A stretch of 64,000 nucleotides of DNA from Apiosordaria backusii (taxonomy: Eukaryota; Ascomycota; Sordariomycetes; Sordariales; Lasiosphaeriaceae): assembly GCA_030549205.1 (NCBI GenBank), contig JAUKTV010000001.1:3410001-3474000 (forward strand), written 5' to 3'. This document shows positions 47,401 to 59,114 of this stretch, piece by piece; the stretch's first letter is position 1; the number at the start of each line of letters is the position of its first letter. Both the position numbers and the translations under genes were made by a program. Under the pieces are notes generated by a model that worked only from the letters and a program-made list of their open reading frames with translations, had not been told where the DNA came from and made no database searches.

Positions 47401-47913
47401 TCATGGCGTCGCATGCTCTATCGTCGGTGCACACATTGCAGTTGATGCCTGTCCATCCATCATCGCAGTCGCACGTTTTGCCTTCACGTTTCGGTCGATC
47501 GAGCCCTCGGGGGAGAGATCCGCACACTATACAACACGTTGTGTGAGCACACTAGTTTCTTCACATAGAGACCCGGTATACAAAGGTGCGCATACATGGT
47601 TCGAGACAGTTGTCACCGCCGAAGCCGTCAGGGCAATTGCATTTGCCACTGTATTCGCTACAAGGAGCGAATTGACCGCACGAGTGGGCTGGGAGGTTAC
47701 AGTTGAAGCTGTTTGAGGACAACAGTAAGCATCGTGAGCAATGAATATCTATCTGTACGCAGAAACCTACCATGGTGGACAGTCCTTTGGCCGTCCTTCC
47801 ATCAGCGCTGCCTGGACTCGCAGCATGTCAATCGATGAGTAGTTGCTGGCGGCCGAGGCAGCGCATGACAGCGATAGCAGCAAGGCAAGCGCCCTGGGTA
47901 TTCTGAATACCAT
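44494..47913 (-). CDS. ADP1-like ABCG half-transporter with EGF-type ectodomain
   Basis: Four exons: 47771-47913, 47596-47708, 47236-47526 and 44494-47183, giving 1078 residues. Introns are 62, 69 and 52 nt. Exon 1 has a signal peptide (MVFRIPRALALLLSLSCAAS). Exons 2-4 encode a cysteine-rich ectodomain with EGF-like motifs (GKCNCPDGFGGDNC, CDCDDGWTGINCNVC). A transmembrane helix (INTPLIAGVIAGCALFLVAV) leads into the nucleotide-binding domain: Walker A GASGAGKTT, Q-loop FVDQEDTML, signature SGGEKRR, Walker B ILFLDEPTSGLD, H-loop IHQPR. A long Ser-rich linker follows, then about six C-terminal helices (FRNPML/YRNP start, ...FAGLLLN...). The layout matches yeast ADP1 (about 1049 residues), whose substrate is unknown. 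All catalytic motifs are intact. Confidence 0.9.
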
Positions 47914-48929
47914 GATGGCGGAGGGAGGCCGACTCGGGCCGTGATAAGTGGATGCTCAGCGATTTGATGTCAACTTAGACAGTGTTTTGACAATGCGATG
48001 GAAGATGCTTGCGAAGCTGTTGTCGTGTTGGGGGAGCTGTTGAGATCGGCGGATGCGACGAGGCGGCGTGAGACCAACCTGGAACCCCACGACTCAACCA
48101 CCCTGGCAGAGCTTAGAGCCACGCCAATGCAAGCTTCCAAGCTGGTGGGAAGCCAAGGTTTACCGGGTCGTACCTGGAGGTACCTGTCACCAAGGTTCAA
48201 GGATATCGCTGGTGTTATGGAGTGGAATAAAGCCTCAAAGATGAACATGACAGTGTTGAAGGAAGTCTCCTGTTTAGCGCAATCGGTCTTCAGCCGTCCA
48301 ACGCTCCCAGGCGATGATGTCGCTGTGGAGGCACGGAGCATCCTGGTGCGGGCCTGGAGCGAGTTGAATCGGAGCCGAGCGCTGCGATTGGCTGTACCTC
48401 TTTCGATGTGGATCATATCTGCACTTCCCTGCCACGTCTTGCCAGGGGCTGGCGCACAAGTGGGCACTGCTGAAACGGTCAGCAGACATAGGTGACAGCA
48501 GCCGCTATCGTTATCAGCAACCATCCGTCAACTTCACCAACTCCGCTTCTCCTCACTACTCCTCGTTCAGGTTGTTGTGCAAGTCGATGGTAAACAGACT
48601 CGGGAATGTTAAAATGGGGCAGGCATCCAATATTCGTGTAGATTACTGCCCAGTTAGGTAGGTCCTCAGACTTGCGGAGAGTCTAGACCAGCACCAAGAG
48701 ATACTGTGATCTTCCACATAGTGTGTGAAGCACTCAGGAGCTTTATAACTCCACCGGTCATGTCATTGAAGGGCGTAAAGTACCTAATCAGAGGACAAAC
48801 GTGCAAAGCGGCTACCAGATATATCTACATACATCTCACAACATATCATTCTCTGCCCTGAAAATTAAACGGCATTTGATGTCTTGATCTCAAAATCTTT
48901 CAGCAAAAGCATTCCCAGACTCGTTCAAA
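47914..48929. promoter_or_regulatory. Divergent promoter region
   Basis: About 1 kb between the minus-strand ABC gene and the plus-strand aminotransferase. Open frames around 47970-48524 overlap on both strands and lack protein character. Shared control of the two genes is possible but not shown. Confidence 0.4.
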
Positions 48930-50205
48930 ATGGTCAGAGTCCAACCTTTCGAAGTTGAGCAATGGATGAACCGGCTGGAGAACACACCCGGTGCCTTGAA
49001 CATCGCAGAGACTTGTGCGGCTTCGGTCTCCATCGACGACCTTGTTCAGCTCTGCACCGATAAAGATCTCCCAGGTCCGCTATCCACTTCCAAGAAGCTA
49101 ACATATGGCGCCATCACCGGTTCACAAACACTCCGCCAGCGAGTAGCTTCACTTCTAGACCGAGGCCTTTCCACCTCCGAGGTCGAAAGCACTTCGTCAT
49201 CAGCAACTCCTCTCCCTGCCGACAACATCCTCATCACCCAAGGCGCCATCGCAGCAAACTTTCTGCTGTTTTACACACTCGTTGGGCCTGGAGATCATGT
49301 CATTTGCGTCTATCCCACCTATCAGCAGCTCTATTATGTGCCAGAAAGCTTCGGGGCGGAGGTGTCCCTCTGGAAGCTCAAGAAGGAAAATGGATATGTA
49401 CCCGACGTGAAGGAGCTGGAAGGCTTGGTGAAAGATAACACCAAGGTGGGTGTTCGTGATCATAATGTTGAGAGTTCTACTGACTATAATCCAGGTAATC
49501 GTTCTCAACAACCCCAACAACCCCATGGGCAGCACCACCCCCAAGTCTGTCCTGCAAGACATCATAGCCTTTGCAAGGCAAAGAGACATCATCGTCTTCG
49601 CCGACGAGGTCTACAACCCTCTCTACCACTCCCTCCCCAGTGATCAACCCGCCCCTCCATCTATCCTCACTCTTGGGTACAAAAAGACCGTCGCCACTGG
49701 CTCCATGTCCAAAGCCTTCTCGCTGGCTGGTATTCGTGTAGGGTGGGTTGCTTCCCGCGATGAGAGTATCATTGAGGCCGTGGCTTCTGCTCGGGACTAC
49801 ACCACGATTAGTGTGTCTCAGCTCGACGATCAAGTCGCGAGCTATGCCTTGTCGGAGCCAGTTCTTAGGCCGCTGCTGGAGAGAAACCTGAATCTCGCCC
49901 GGATTAACCTGGAGATTCTAAGCAAATTTGTTGAGGAGTACGAGTCGGTTTGCTCTTGGGCGAAGCCCACGGCTGGGACGACGGCTCTCATACAGTTCAG
50001 CAAAGGAGGAAAGCCGGTTGATGACCCGAGTTTTGTCTTGGATGTGTTGGAGAAGACAAAGGTGCTGTTTATGCCAGCTAGCCCTTGCTTTGGGTTGGGA
50101 AAGGACTTCAAGGGGTTTGTGAGGATAGGGTATGTGAGTGAGACGGAGGTTCTGGAGGAGGGTCTGAAGGCACTGGGGCGGTATGTGGAGGAGAACTTGC
50201 TCTAG
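48930..50205 (+). CDS. PLP-dependent class I/II aminotransferase
   Basis: Two exons, 48930-49445 and 49495-50205, joined over a 49-nt phase-0 intron (GTGGGT...CCAG), 408 residues. Fold-type I motifs are present in order: NILITQGAIAANFLLF near the cofactor entry, the substrate/PLP loop VLNNPNNPMG, FADEVYNPLYHS with the Asp and Tyr that contact the PLP ring, and the Schiff-base lysine in GSMSKAFSLAGIRVGW. A conserved C-terminal arginine for the carboxylate is expected in GFVRIGY. No targeting peptide is seen, so it is probably cytosolic. Proteins of this kind are often labelled capreomycidine synthase-like or aromatic/aspartate aminotransferase; the substrate cannot be read from sequence. Neighbours give no biosynthetic context. 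Confidence 0.85.
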
Positions 50206-50892
50206 ACGGGTAGGCTGAGGTGCCTCCCAGTGAAGCTGCAGGTGAATGGAAACCAAATTTGGTGACATTCTATATTTGACTCGTAAATTGATTGGTGATG
50301 ATCCTTTGGTTTATTCTGATCATGCTCCTTGCTCAGGGAACAAGATGCCGAGACCACTCAGATTTACTACCAGACTGCTGAACTGCTGAATATGCCCACA
50401 CCTTGTATACGAGTCCACCAACCAGACAACATTGAATTGGTCATCCCTCGGTGTAGCAGCAAAAAAGGGGCAAGTAAATAACGGGCAGGATTCCATATCC
50501 ATACGACAATGCAACACTGAACGTTGATTTATTAGAACTGAGGCTCTGAAGCCCGTAAGCTTGTAGGTGAACACTTCTAGACGGTCTAACTATGAACCGC
50601 CAGCCTTGTGCTAGTGTTATGTAAAAGGTTACGTTACCTTACAACACCAAATGGACACTAGATGGAAGGAGTCTCGGTAAACACCTTAATGTTACCCTAT
50701 GCTGATGATGATGCCAATAAGACGGCGCGACACCAAGACCGACGGTTCAACTTCAAGAGAAGCTTGAATGATATCGTGAATATAAAAGATGCTGTTGAAG
50801 ATGAATTTGGGATATGTTCATCAAGCCACGATCACATCACCAACAGAGTAGCACAACTCTCAGTCTTTCACCAAGTCTTCAACCTCACAAAA

Positions 50893-51238
50893 ATGAAGCT
50901 CTCCTCCATCCTCGCCGTCACCCTCGCGGTCGTTGCACCCGCTGCTGTCGACGCTGCCAACTGCAAGGCCGGTCTTCACTATTGCGGGTTTGTCCTGCTT
51001 CGCAGAGGCATGAACTTACCAAGAATCTTCATGGAGAGAAGCAAATGTTGACATCGTCCCAGGCAACTACTACGACCAGATCATCGAGGCCCTCAAGAAG
51101 GCAGACAAGCCAACCACCAGCGCCTATGTGAACGATTCTCTCTTCTATTGCACAGGTGGCAGCAATGGCAATATCAAATACCAGGCGAAGTGCAGCAAGT
51201 GCGTCGATGGTGGGGATGGGAACAGTGATCACTGTTGA
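50893..51238 (+). CDS. Small secreted cysteine-rich protein
   Basis: Two exons, 50893-50987 and 51037-51238, with a 49-nt phase-2 intron (GTTTGT donor, GGAG acceptor). The product is 98 residues. A clear signal peptide (MKLSSILAVTLAVVAPAAVDA) is followed by a mature part of about 77 residues with six cysteines (CKAGLHYC near the start, then FYC, CSKC and a C-terminal C) and a YYDQIIEALKKADK helix. Size, signal and cysteine content are those of fungal effector-like or antimicrobial-type secreted proteins. It is not covered by one long open frame, so a gene finder could miss it. Function unknown. It lies 0.7 kb downstream of the aminotransferase on the same strand. Confidence 0.6.
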
Positions 51239-52234
51239 AGGATCTGAGAGGTCATCTGGGATTTTCCTGGACGTCTTTGGAGGCTGAGATTGGAGAAAGC
51301 ACCCGCATACAGCATAGCCAGTAAATATACCGTCTGTAATAAAGGTATTAGTCCTGCATATGTCATGTGCTTGCAGTGCGCCTGTCGGAGATTCGACACA
51401 AGACCCACATTCCCCAGACACAATCAACGTCATGGGACGCCACAGCCGCGTATACCCCCGCCCGCCGTTGCCAAGAATTTCCCACTGGGAAAGGTGAGCT
51501 CTAAATAGGTCTCTGTCAAAAGTTCCGACCCCACTGAAGTCGGGCTGCGGCTGCTTTTGGTGTAAGTGGAAGCGCCATCTTTATTTCAGAGCCAGGAACG
51601 CAGCGGCTTTGTTTGCCTCGCCCTTCTTGCTGACATGGCAAACTGATGTCAATGACGACCCGGCAGTCCAAGGAAGTCCTGGCTCCGGCGGCCTGACGCT
51701 GAATAATGGAGGTCGCTTCCGCTTTCCCTGAACCTCCCCATGGCGAGTTCTTGTCACGGCCAAGCAGTCAACAAATGGCTGCATGCAGTCTCGGCCTTTC
51801 CCTTGGCAGCTCTTCACTCTCTTTCTCTCTTTTGCCTTTTTGCCCGTTTCCCTTAGAGCTCACCTTTCTTTTTGATTTGCTTCTAGTCGCCTTTTCTGGA
51901 GCTGTATAACGCTCATCCGGCTCACCCGGCACCGCCGGCATCCAGTTAGTGCTTGCTGCCCTTGAGGGACCTTCGATCTATTTTGGTCGCATTTAAGCTT
52001 TGGTCCCACGTATTGCCGGGCTGTGTTGTATCCCTGAGTTATTTATTCACAGTCACCTCAATCGATAACCGCGCGCTTTTTTGCGTTACAACTGCTTTTT
52101 CCTTCTCTGGCGGCAACAATTTCCTGGTCAATTGTTTTGGCGAATATCCCACCATTCCATTCATACCATAAACGTGAGCGCAACTTTCGACGAGTCGAGC
52201 GTATCGCATATCCAAAAGTTCCCGAACCGCAGTC
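51239..52234. other. Intergenic / long pyrimidine-rich 5' flank
   Basis: C/T-rich runs (51800-51880, 52080-52140) typical of fungal promoters precede the protease. No gene supported. Confidence 0.5.
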
Positions 52235-53850
52235 ATGAGAGGGGGAGCTGGTGTCATCGCTGTGGCCGCATTGTTTACTGGGACTGCTTCGGCACAACAC
52301 AGGGATGGGGTGGTCCAGTGGGACATCCAGAGGCGACAGCCACCACCAGAAACCTACACCAGACTTCTTCGCAAGCGCGCATCGACATTCGAGGAGACCA
52401 TCACCAATGAGGAGGCCAGAGGAGGTTACTTCGCTACCTGCAGATTAGGAACGCCGGGTCAAGACCTCACGCTCCAGCTGGACACGGGCAGCAGTGATAT
52501 CTGGGTTCCGGATTCTGGGGCAAACGTCTGTTCCAAGTCTGGAACTGAGGGTTGCGCATTGGGGACATGTACGCTCAGACTCCCCTGACCCATTACTTTG
52601 GCTAACGAAACTGACTTCATGTGCAGTTAACCCCGACCGTTCCAGTACCTTTGAGGTCGTTGGACAGGGCGATTTTGACATCAATTATGTCGACAAGACC
52701 TCTTCCAAGGGTGATTACTTCACCGATGTTTTCCAAATTGGTGGTGCGACGTTGCAGAATATGACGATGGGTCTGGGTATCGAGACAGACATTGCTTATG
52801 GGTTGGTTGGCGTCGGCTATGCGCTGAATGAGGCTATCGTGGGAACCACACAATCAACCTCTTCAATCTATCCAAACCTGCCCGTCAACATGGTCAACGA
52901 GAAATTGATCAATACGGTGGCGTACAGCTTATGGCTCAACGACCTCGGTGAGTTTGCTCTTGTGCGAGCTCGTTTGTGATAAGCTAATAATCATGACAGA
53001 CTCGAGCTCTGGCAACATACTTTTTGGTGGCATTGATACTCAAAAGTACAAAGGGAACCTCACGCGCATCGATATCTTACCGACTACCCAAGGGCTCTAC
53101 ACCTCCTTCGCCGTGGCTATGACATCCTTGATTGCGGTCAGTCCAAGCGGTCAGGACACGCTCACGTCAAGGTCGTTTCCCATGCCTGTGGTTCTCGACT
53201 CTGGCACCACCCTCTCCTACTTGCCTACTGACCTGGCTCTACAAGTATGGAAGGAAGTTGGTGCTCTCTATTCGCCCGAGTTTAAGTTTGCTGTCCTCCC
53301 CTGTGATATGCAGAATAGCAAGGGGTACTTCTCCTTCGGATTTGCCGGCCCCAATGGCCCCCAAATCAACGTATCGATGGGTGAGTTGGTCCTCGATCTC
53401 ACATCCGGCCAGGCCCCGGTTTTCAATACAGGTCCATATAAGGGCATGGATGCATGCGAGTTCGGGATTCAGAACTCTAGCACCGCGCCGTATCTCTTGG
53501 GCGACACGTTTCTCCGATCGGCTTATGTGGTGTACGACCTTGTCAACAATCAGGTCGGTCTTGCTGAAACCGACTTCAACTCCACGGAAAGCAACATCGT
53601 AGCTTTCCCCAGTTTGAGCGCCCACATCCCTTCGGCGACCATTGCTCCGGATCAGAGTCAGGCCACCATTCGTCCATCGGTAACAACACCGGCTTATGCG
53701 GCTAGTGCTGGTTTCACGGACAGTGCGGGCGTGAATAGGTCAGAGAATGTGGCAGCGGGTTTGCCACCTGCCCTTGGAACATCCCAGCTCTCGGTGGTGG
53801 GATTGTCGATGATATTCGCGATGCTTGGGTCGGGGATATTTTTGTTGTAA
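52235..53850 (+). CDS. GPI-type pepsin-like aspartic protease (yapsin/OPSB-like)
   Basis: Three exons: 52235-52568, 52627-52947 and 53000-53850. Introns are 58 and 52 nt, both phase 1. The product is 501 residues. A signal peptide (MRGGAGVIAVAALFTGTASA) and a short basic propeptide (LLRKRA, a Kex2-type KR site) precede the catalytic domain. The first active-site Asp is in LQLDTGSSDIWV, the second in VLDSGTTLSYLP, both intact. A Ser/Thr-rich region follows and the protein ends in a hydrophobic tail (LSVVGLSMIFAMLGSGIFLL) without charged residues after it, as needed for GPI anchoring. Yapsins are cell-surface proteases that process secreted and wall proteins. Cysteine pairs (NVCSKSGTEGC) fit the family disulfide loop. 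Confidence 0.9.
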
Positions 53851-56413
53851 GATACCCGGGCGACGGGTCGATGATGCCACATAAGAAGACGACAAACGGA
53901 CGGACTTCTTTTTCTTTTTTTCCTTTCTTATGTCCGAAGCATGAGAGGAGACGATACTTGACAATGACGATACCCTCAGGATCTAGGTTGGCTATCAGGG
54001 TTTTGGGTGGACTGTGTGGATTTATATACAGGGCAAACATGATTTTTTGCTGCTGGCGTTTTGTGAATAAGTAATTGTCTGGATCAAGGTAGAGAGGGGA
54101 GAGACAAAAAAGAAAGAGAAGGTATTTTTTCTGTTTATGTATTGTAGATGGCTAACTGGGAATTGAGAGAGTCTGTTGTGTTTGAGTTATGTTTGGGTTT
54201 GTCGTGTATGTATGAGTGTCTACACGATGAGATTCAACCAGCCTCAATAGCCAAGCCTCGAGGCCTCGTGGTCAAGACCGGTGAGCTTTTGCTTCTTCCC
54301 CCCTTGACAGCCCCTGAACCACACGAAGCTATCATTCGAGCTTGATTTCTCGATTATTGTTCCTTTTCCCGTGGTCTCGCATGGCATGAATCGCACAAAG
54401 AGATCGAGACATTACATTATTACGGCTCGCTTTCTTACACGGCTTGAGAAGCCGAAGCTCTCCTGCCCATTCAAGTTGCAGATCGAATGCTCTGTCCCAC
54501 TAGGTAAGTGGTCTGGGGAGCATTTGGCCCCTCGAGGCGCACCTTCCCACATTAAAGGTTGGGAAAGCTCGAGTCTTCAGCTGAGTAAATTTTCTGGAAA
54601 TAGCTGTGCGGCCCTCAACTTTTTTCCAAGTCGCGACCATACCTATCAGTCTCTCAAAAGCCTCGGACAAGCATGCTGATATACGGCAACCTGGGGGGTC
54701 GACAGCGGCTTAGACCGTTCTTGACTGTGGCCTGGCCCCTGAGAGTCGACGACGAAGTGAACATTTCCTCCCATCAATAACAACTTCTTATGATGATGCT
54801 ACAGGCAGTACAAAGACAGAGGAAGCAAAGACGACAGACTTTCCCTTTGGAATCAACAAGACATTAGCTCCGGATCCCCGCCCACATACTAGCTACTATG
54901 TAAACACTGGCCTGATCACCATATATGTCACCTGGGCTGACAGCTGGTAAGGCCACCCCGAAAATTTGTTGGCTATGACAGCGATATTTCCTGGTCAAGA
55001 GACGCCGAATGAATGCATATACAACTACCAAGGCGTTGTAACAACCAATGGCTCGGGATGCCAGGCCATCATCGCACCAGATCGTCGAAACAGTCCTCCA
55101 CCAGGCTAGAAGAAGCCTAACCGGAGAGCAAGTAACGTCTGGTTTCCCATCGATTCTAAGTATGCCAAAAACTACGATGATTAGTATAAGGCCAATTTGG
55201 CAACCCTCCTTGCTCCTCCGCCGGGTCCAGCACTTTGAAGAGCGATCTGTCAAAGAGATGTCATGGCTGGGGCTATCGCTTTCGCAGGAATCTTGTCCAA
55301 GTTCCTACCGGCACTCCTGTCCAGTATCCCCCGTTCCTCAGCCCAGACGTGGCAGAGAGACTTTGAGCGGCTTTCCATGCTGGGGAGGCGAGAGAGGCAC
55401 CGGAGAGTTGAGCGGATGGGGCGAATGTATCGCTTTGGCTGGATGACTGGTGTTTCTGGAGAGAGAAGAATTGGTATTGACTATCCTGAGGGCGAGCACC
55501 GGTTCAAGATGCATGGCTTGGGGGCGTGTGGATTTGGAACGACGGGGAAGAAGTGACTGGCAGTGTATAGGCATCTATGTAAGGTAGGTAGGTAGTGGGG
55601 ATTGGGCTCGGGGAATATCCCCTGCTTCAGGGGGAATGTGAGTAACAACTAATAGAACAATGCTTTCGCTCTTTGCACTTCCACACCTAAATACACAGTA
55701 AGCTTGAAAGCACGACTATTATTTTGAAGCTCCTACAACTCGGATTCGAACCACAGTCCCCCCGCATCGGATTCCCAAATCAATAATGGCCACCTAGACA
55801 GGCAGACGGAATATCAACAACAAGGCAAACAGCCGATTGGCACACTCTAAATACGACATCAGGCTGCATCTTTTCTGCCCCTGTCTCAACGTTCGGGACG
55901 CACCCTCGGCACCTTGACCCCACTAAGCTTTTGATCTTTAGTCCAATGCCCCTTCCTTGCATATGGTTACACATTACGCAACCTATTCACAAACGGACCG
56001 GTTACTATGCATCAACCGGGAGCTCTCCGCCAGTTTGGAAGGTGCAAGTGGGCGACTGCCGGGGATTTTGAGCTGCCTAGGTAGTTAAAGCAAGGTTTTC
56101 TGTGATGTTATCGGCACGGAACCAACGTGGCAACACCTTGGCTGAATTGAGAGTTGCAGAGTTGGAGATCCGATCGCCTATCAACTTGTGGCTGCTTGGA
56201 GATATCAACGAAATGGGTAAATCCGAGGCAGTCCACCCCGTCCCGGGTGATGGCGTCTCACAACAGAAAAAGGAGATCTATCTTATGCGATGTTATTCTC
56301 GCCTCTACCACTTCATTTTTTTGTCAATCTCTTTTATTCTCCTCGTTCTCAGTTTGTGGTCGGTGACAACCCAGCATCCCACCAGCGGCTGTCGCACTGA
56401 GCAAACCGACACG
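53851..56413. other. Gene-poor interval
   Basis: About 2.5 kb without a strongly supported gene. The best frame is plus 55263-55556 (97 codons, MAGAIAFAGILSKFLPALLS start, ending HGLGACGFGTTGKK), which has a helical N-terminus and a basic middle and could be a small gene, but it has no recognised family. A tRNA B-box-like word on the minus strand near 55742 has no foldable tRNA around it. Confidence 0.4.
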
Positions 56414-58180
56414 ATGCTCGTCTCACAGATATGCAAAGCCCTTGCTGTCACGTCGACAGGATTCCTCTGGGTTCAGGGTGGACACGCTCTTCCAGCTTCA
56501 TCAGCGCACAATGGAGGGACGACAATTAACGGACAAGAATTCCCATCACTTCTCAACGCCGAGATTCACGATCTTATCGAGGGTTTGGATGCAGGTCTAT
56601 TCACAAGTGTCGACTTGATAAATGCCTATATAGCTCGCATTAACGAAGTCAACTCAACTCTGAGGGCAGTGACCCAGATCAACCCGGATGCTCTCTCCAT
56701 AGCGGCAGATCTGGACGCAGCCCGAGCCGCCGGAACGAACCATGGCCCTCTTCACGGCATTCCAATTCTGCTCAAGGATAACATCGCTACCTTTGACAAA
56801 ATGGAGAACACCGCCGGTTCATACGCCCTTCTCGGAGCCAAAGTACCGGAGGATAGTACCGTAGTTGCAAAACTCCGGCAAGCAGGCGCGGTAATTCTAG
56901 GCAAAACCAATCTCTCGCAATGGGCCATGTTCAGAAGTTTTAACACAAGTAACGGGTGGTCCTCCATTGGCGGGCAAACAGAGGGTGCCTACTTCCCCAA
57001 GCAAGATCCATCCGGTTCCTCCTCCGGCAGCGGTGTGGCGAGCTCCATAGGTCTAGCAGCTGCCTCTCTAGGCACCGAAACCCACGGCTCGATTCTCTCT
57101 CCTGCCCACCTCAACAACCTTGTCGGCATCAAACCCACCGTAGGCCTCACCTCCCGCTACCTCGTCGTGCCCATCAGCGAACGCCAGGACACCATAGGCC
57201 CCATGGCCCGAACAGTCAAAGACGCTGCCTACCTCCTCTCTGCCATTTCTGGAAAAGACTCAAAAGACAATTACACTAGCTCTATCCCCTTCCCCTCCAT
57301 TCCGGATTACGTCTCAGCCTGCCAATTGGGATCCCTCTCCGGCAAGCGCATCGGCGTCCCAAGAAATCTAATTCAAACTCCTCCCCCGTTTCAGTACATC
57401 ACAAGAGCCTTCACCTCCGCCCTCGATGTTCTCCGGCAAGCCAACGCAACAATAATCGATAACCTATATCTCCCTGGCCAGGATCTGATGAACCTCGGCC
57501 CATATCAAATGCACGTCCTAAACGCAGAATTCATCTCTGACCTCCCAAAATATTTCGCTTCCCTCACCCACAACCCAGCCAACCTCTCCGATCTTCAATC
57601 TCTAATTGACTGGACAAAATCCCACGATCATCTTGAGCACTACCCCGAAAGAGACGTCGCCCGCTGGGAAGCCGCCCTCTCCTTCACAGGCCACGGCAAC
57701 GACTCGCCTTATTTTTGGGGGAATTACTCCGCCCAGATTTACGCGGCCGGACCCCAGGGAATTTTGGGAGCGATGAAGAACCATTCGTTGGATGCACTGG
57801 TTCTGCCGACGTTTTGGTCGCCTACCATGCCTGCACTGCTCGGAACGCCGGTTGTGACGGTACCTCTGGGGAAATTGCCGACTGATGGGAGTGTAGTGGA
57901 GGAAAGGGATGATTTTGGGCAGCTGGTGCGTTGGGCGGGGAATCTTCCGTTTGGGATCAGTTTTATCGGGGAGGGTTTCAGTGAAGAGAAGCTGATTGGG
58001 TTGGCGTATGATTTTGAGCAGAGGACCAAGGTGAGGGAGACGGTGGAGGTGTATATTAAGCCGAAGACGGAGCTGGGGGATGTAGTTGCGGAGAGGTTGC
58101 GGAAAGAGGCGGCTAGCGGGGTGAAAGGAGACAGATATAGGGTGTGGGAGAGGGTTAAATCTGCTGTTGCGGTGTTTTGA
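56414..58180 (+). CDS. Secreted amidase (amidase signature family)
   Basis: 588 residues from ATG 56414, which gives a signal peptide ending near GGHALPASS. The frame is open from ATG 56102, and another ATG at 56285 would start a hydrophobic MRCYSRLYHFIFLSISFILL segment, so the start is not certain. Catalytic triad of the family is present: Lys121 in ILLKDNI, the cis-Ser in DPSGSSSGSG (about 201-207) and the nucleophile Ser226 in ETHGSI. The last is unusual, since most members read T-D-G-S. Several N-glycosylation sites agree with secretion. Substrates of fungal members range from acetamide-like to larger amides and cannot be predicted here. Confidence 0.85.
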   Translation: MLVSQICKALAVTSTGFLWVQGGHALPASSAHNGGTTINGQEFPSLLNAEIHDLIEGLDAGLFTSVDLINAYIARINEVNSTLRAVTQINPDALSIAADLDAARAAGTNHGPLHGIPILLKDNIATFDKMENTAGSYALLGAKVPEDSTVVAKLRQAGAVILGKTNLSQWAMFRSFNTSNGWSSIGGQTEGAYFPKQDPSGSSSGSGVASSIGLAAASLGTETHGSILSPAHLNNLVGIKPTVGLTSRYLVVPISERQDTIGPMARTVKDAAYLLSAISGKDSKDNYTSSIPFPSIPDYVSACQLGSLSGKRIGVPRNLIQTPPPFQYITRAFTSALDVLRQANATIIDNLYLPGQDLMNLGPYQMHVLNAEFISDLPKYFASLTHNPANLSDLQSLIDWTKSHDHLEHYPERDVARWEAALSFTGHGNDSPYFWGNYSAQIYAAGPQGILGAMKNHSLDALVLPTFWSPTMPALLGTPVVTVPLGKLPTDGSVVEERDDFGQLVRWAGNLPFGISFIGEGFSEEKLIGLAYDFEQRTKVRETVEVYIKPKTELGDVVAERLRKEAASGVKGDRYRVWERVKSAVAVF

Positions 58181-58248
58181 AAGCTTTGTTGTATGTTGTC
58201 TGACATAGTAAACATCTCGGGTAGATAGGTAAGAGCAATATTAGTCGT

Positions 58249-59114
58249 CTACCAGGCCAAAGCCTGATTCCCCTTGTTGGCCACAGCTGGCTGGTTCTGG
58301 TTCGCTCTCCTGTTGCTCTCGTCCTCTTCTTCATGGCCATGCTCATGATGCCCTCTGTCAACACCATCCTCATCCCTCAGAACATTCCAATCCAGCCCAA
58401 ATCTCTCCCCTTCCCGCCTCACAATCGCATCCCACTTTTTGATCAAGGGATGAGAAGCCGCCACATCCGGGAACAGCACTTCCTCGCCATCATTTCCACC
58501 CTCTTCACCAACGGGATAATCCCAAGTCCCATCCTCGCAAAACCACTCCTTTGCAAAAGCACTTCTTACGTCTAGCTCCCTTCTCGCTTCGTTGAGCAAT
58601 AACTCCAACCGCCTCGCCTCCTCACCGTGCTGGGATGGGAATGAAGATGATGATGAGGGGGAGGAAGAGGAAGTGGAAATAGACTGCAGCCCAAAAGCAG
58701 CCACCAAACCTTCGATAATTCCCAGCAGCTGCCCCGCGCGAGAACCGATGTTGGCTCCGAGGGTGAACCCTTCGTCGAAGCCGGCTTGGACGGAGGTGGA
58801 TTTGGCGGAGGTTATGCCGTCGATGTAGCCGGTTTTGGAGTGGAGGGATTTGAGGCGGTTGATGTCCCTTTCATTTTCTGGGTTTTGATGGTTATGGGGC
58901 TGGGGGTTGGTGGTGGAAGAAGGGATGAAGTCATCTTGGTCGTTGGCGTCGTCGCCCCAGACGTCGTCAAAGGTGCCGTTTTCGGGTTCGGTGTCCTGAT
59001 CTGAGGGGTGATGATGGGGGTGGGGTGAGAGGACATGCTGGGGAAGATGTCTTGGTCGTTGCCGGTTGAGGCTCTTGTTTCGTCGGGGTGGAGGGAGGGG
59101 TGGCGGAGGAGCAT
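58249..59114 (-). CDS. YAE1: YAE1, Fe-S/translation factor with deca-GX3 motif; apparent frameshift
   Basis: The C-terminal frame (58249 to about 58997) reads TFDDVWGDDANDQDD, then the deca-GX3 segment TGYIDGITSAKSTSVQAGFD continuing into EGFTLGANIGSRAGQLLG, the mark of Yae1. Yae1 with Lto1 recruits the ABC protein Rli1 (ABCE1) for cytosolic Fe-S cluster insertion. The only plausible start, ATG 59114 (MLLRHPSLHPDETRAS), is in a different frame. The change must occur around 58998-59040, where there are runs CACCCCACCCCC on the coding strand. No usable intron fits (the only GT/AG pair there is 34 nt and of wrong phase). So either a one-base assembly error or a real disruption of a normally essential gene. 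The C-terminal tail is rich in His/Glu/Asp. Confidence 0.8.

Noticed and set aside
47970..48524. Overlapping 165- and 184-codon frames between the ABC transporter and aminotransferase genes
   Set aside because: They overlap on opposite strands, have no motifs and lie in a divergent promoter region.
55735..55800. tRNA-like B box on the minus strand (GGTTCGAATCC)
   Set aside because: The flanking bases do not form T-stem or acceptor-stem pairs and no A box fits at the right distance.
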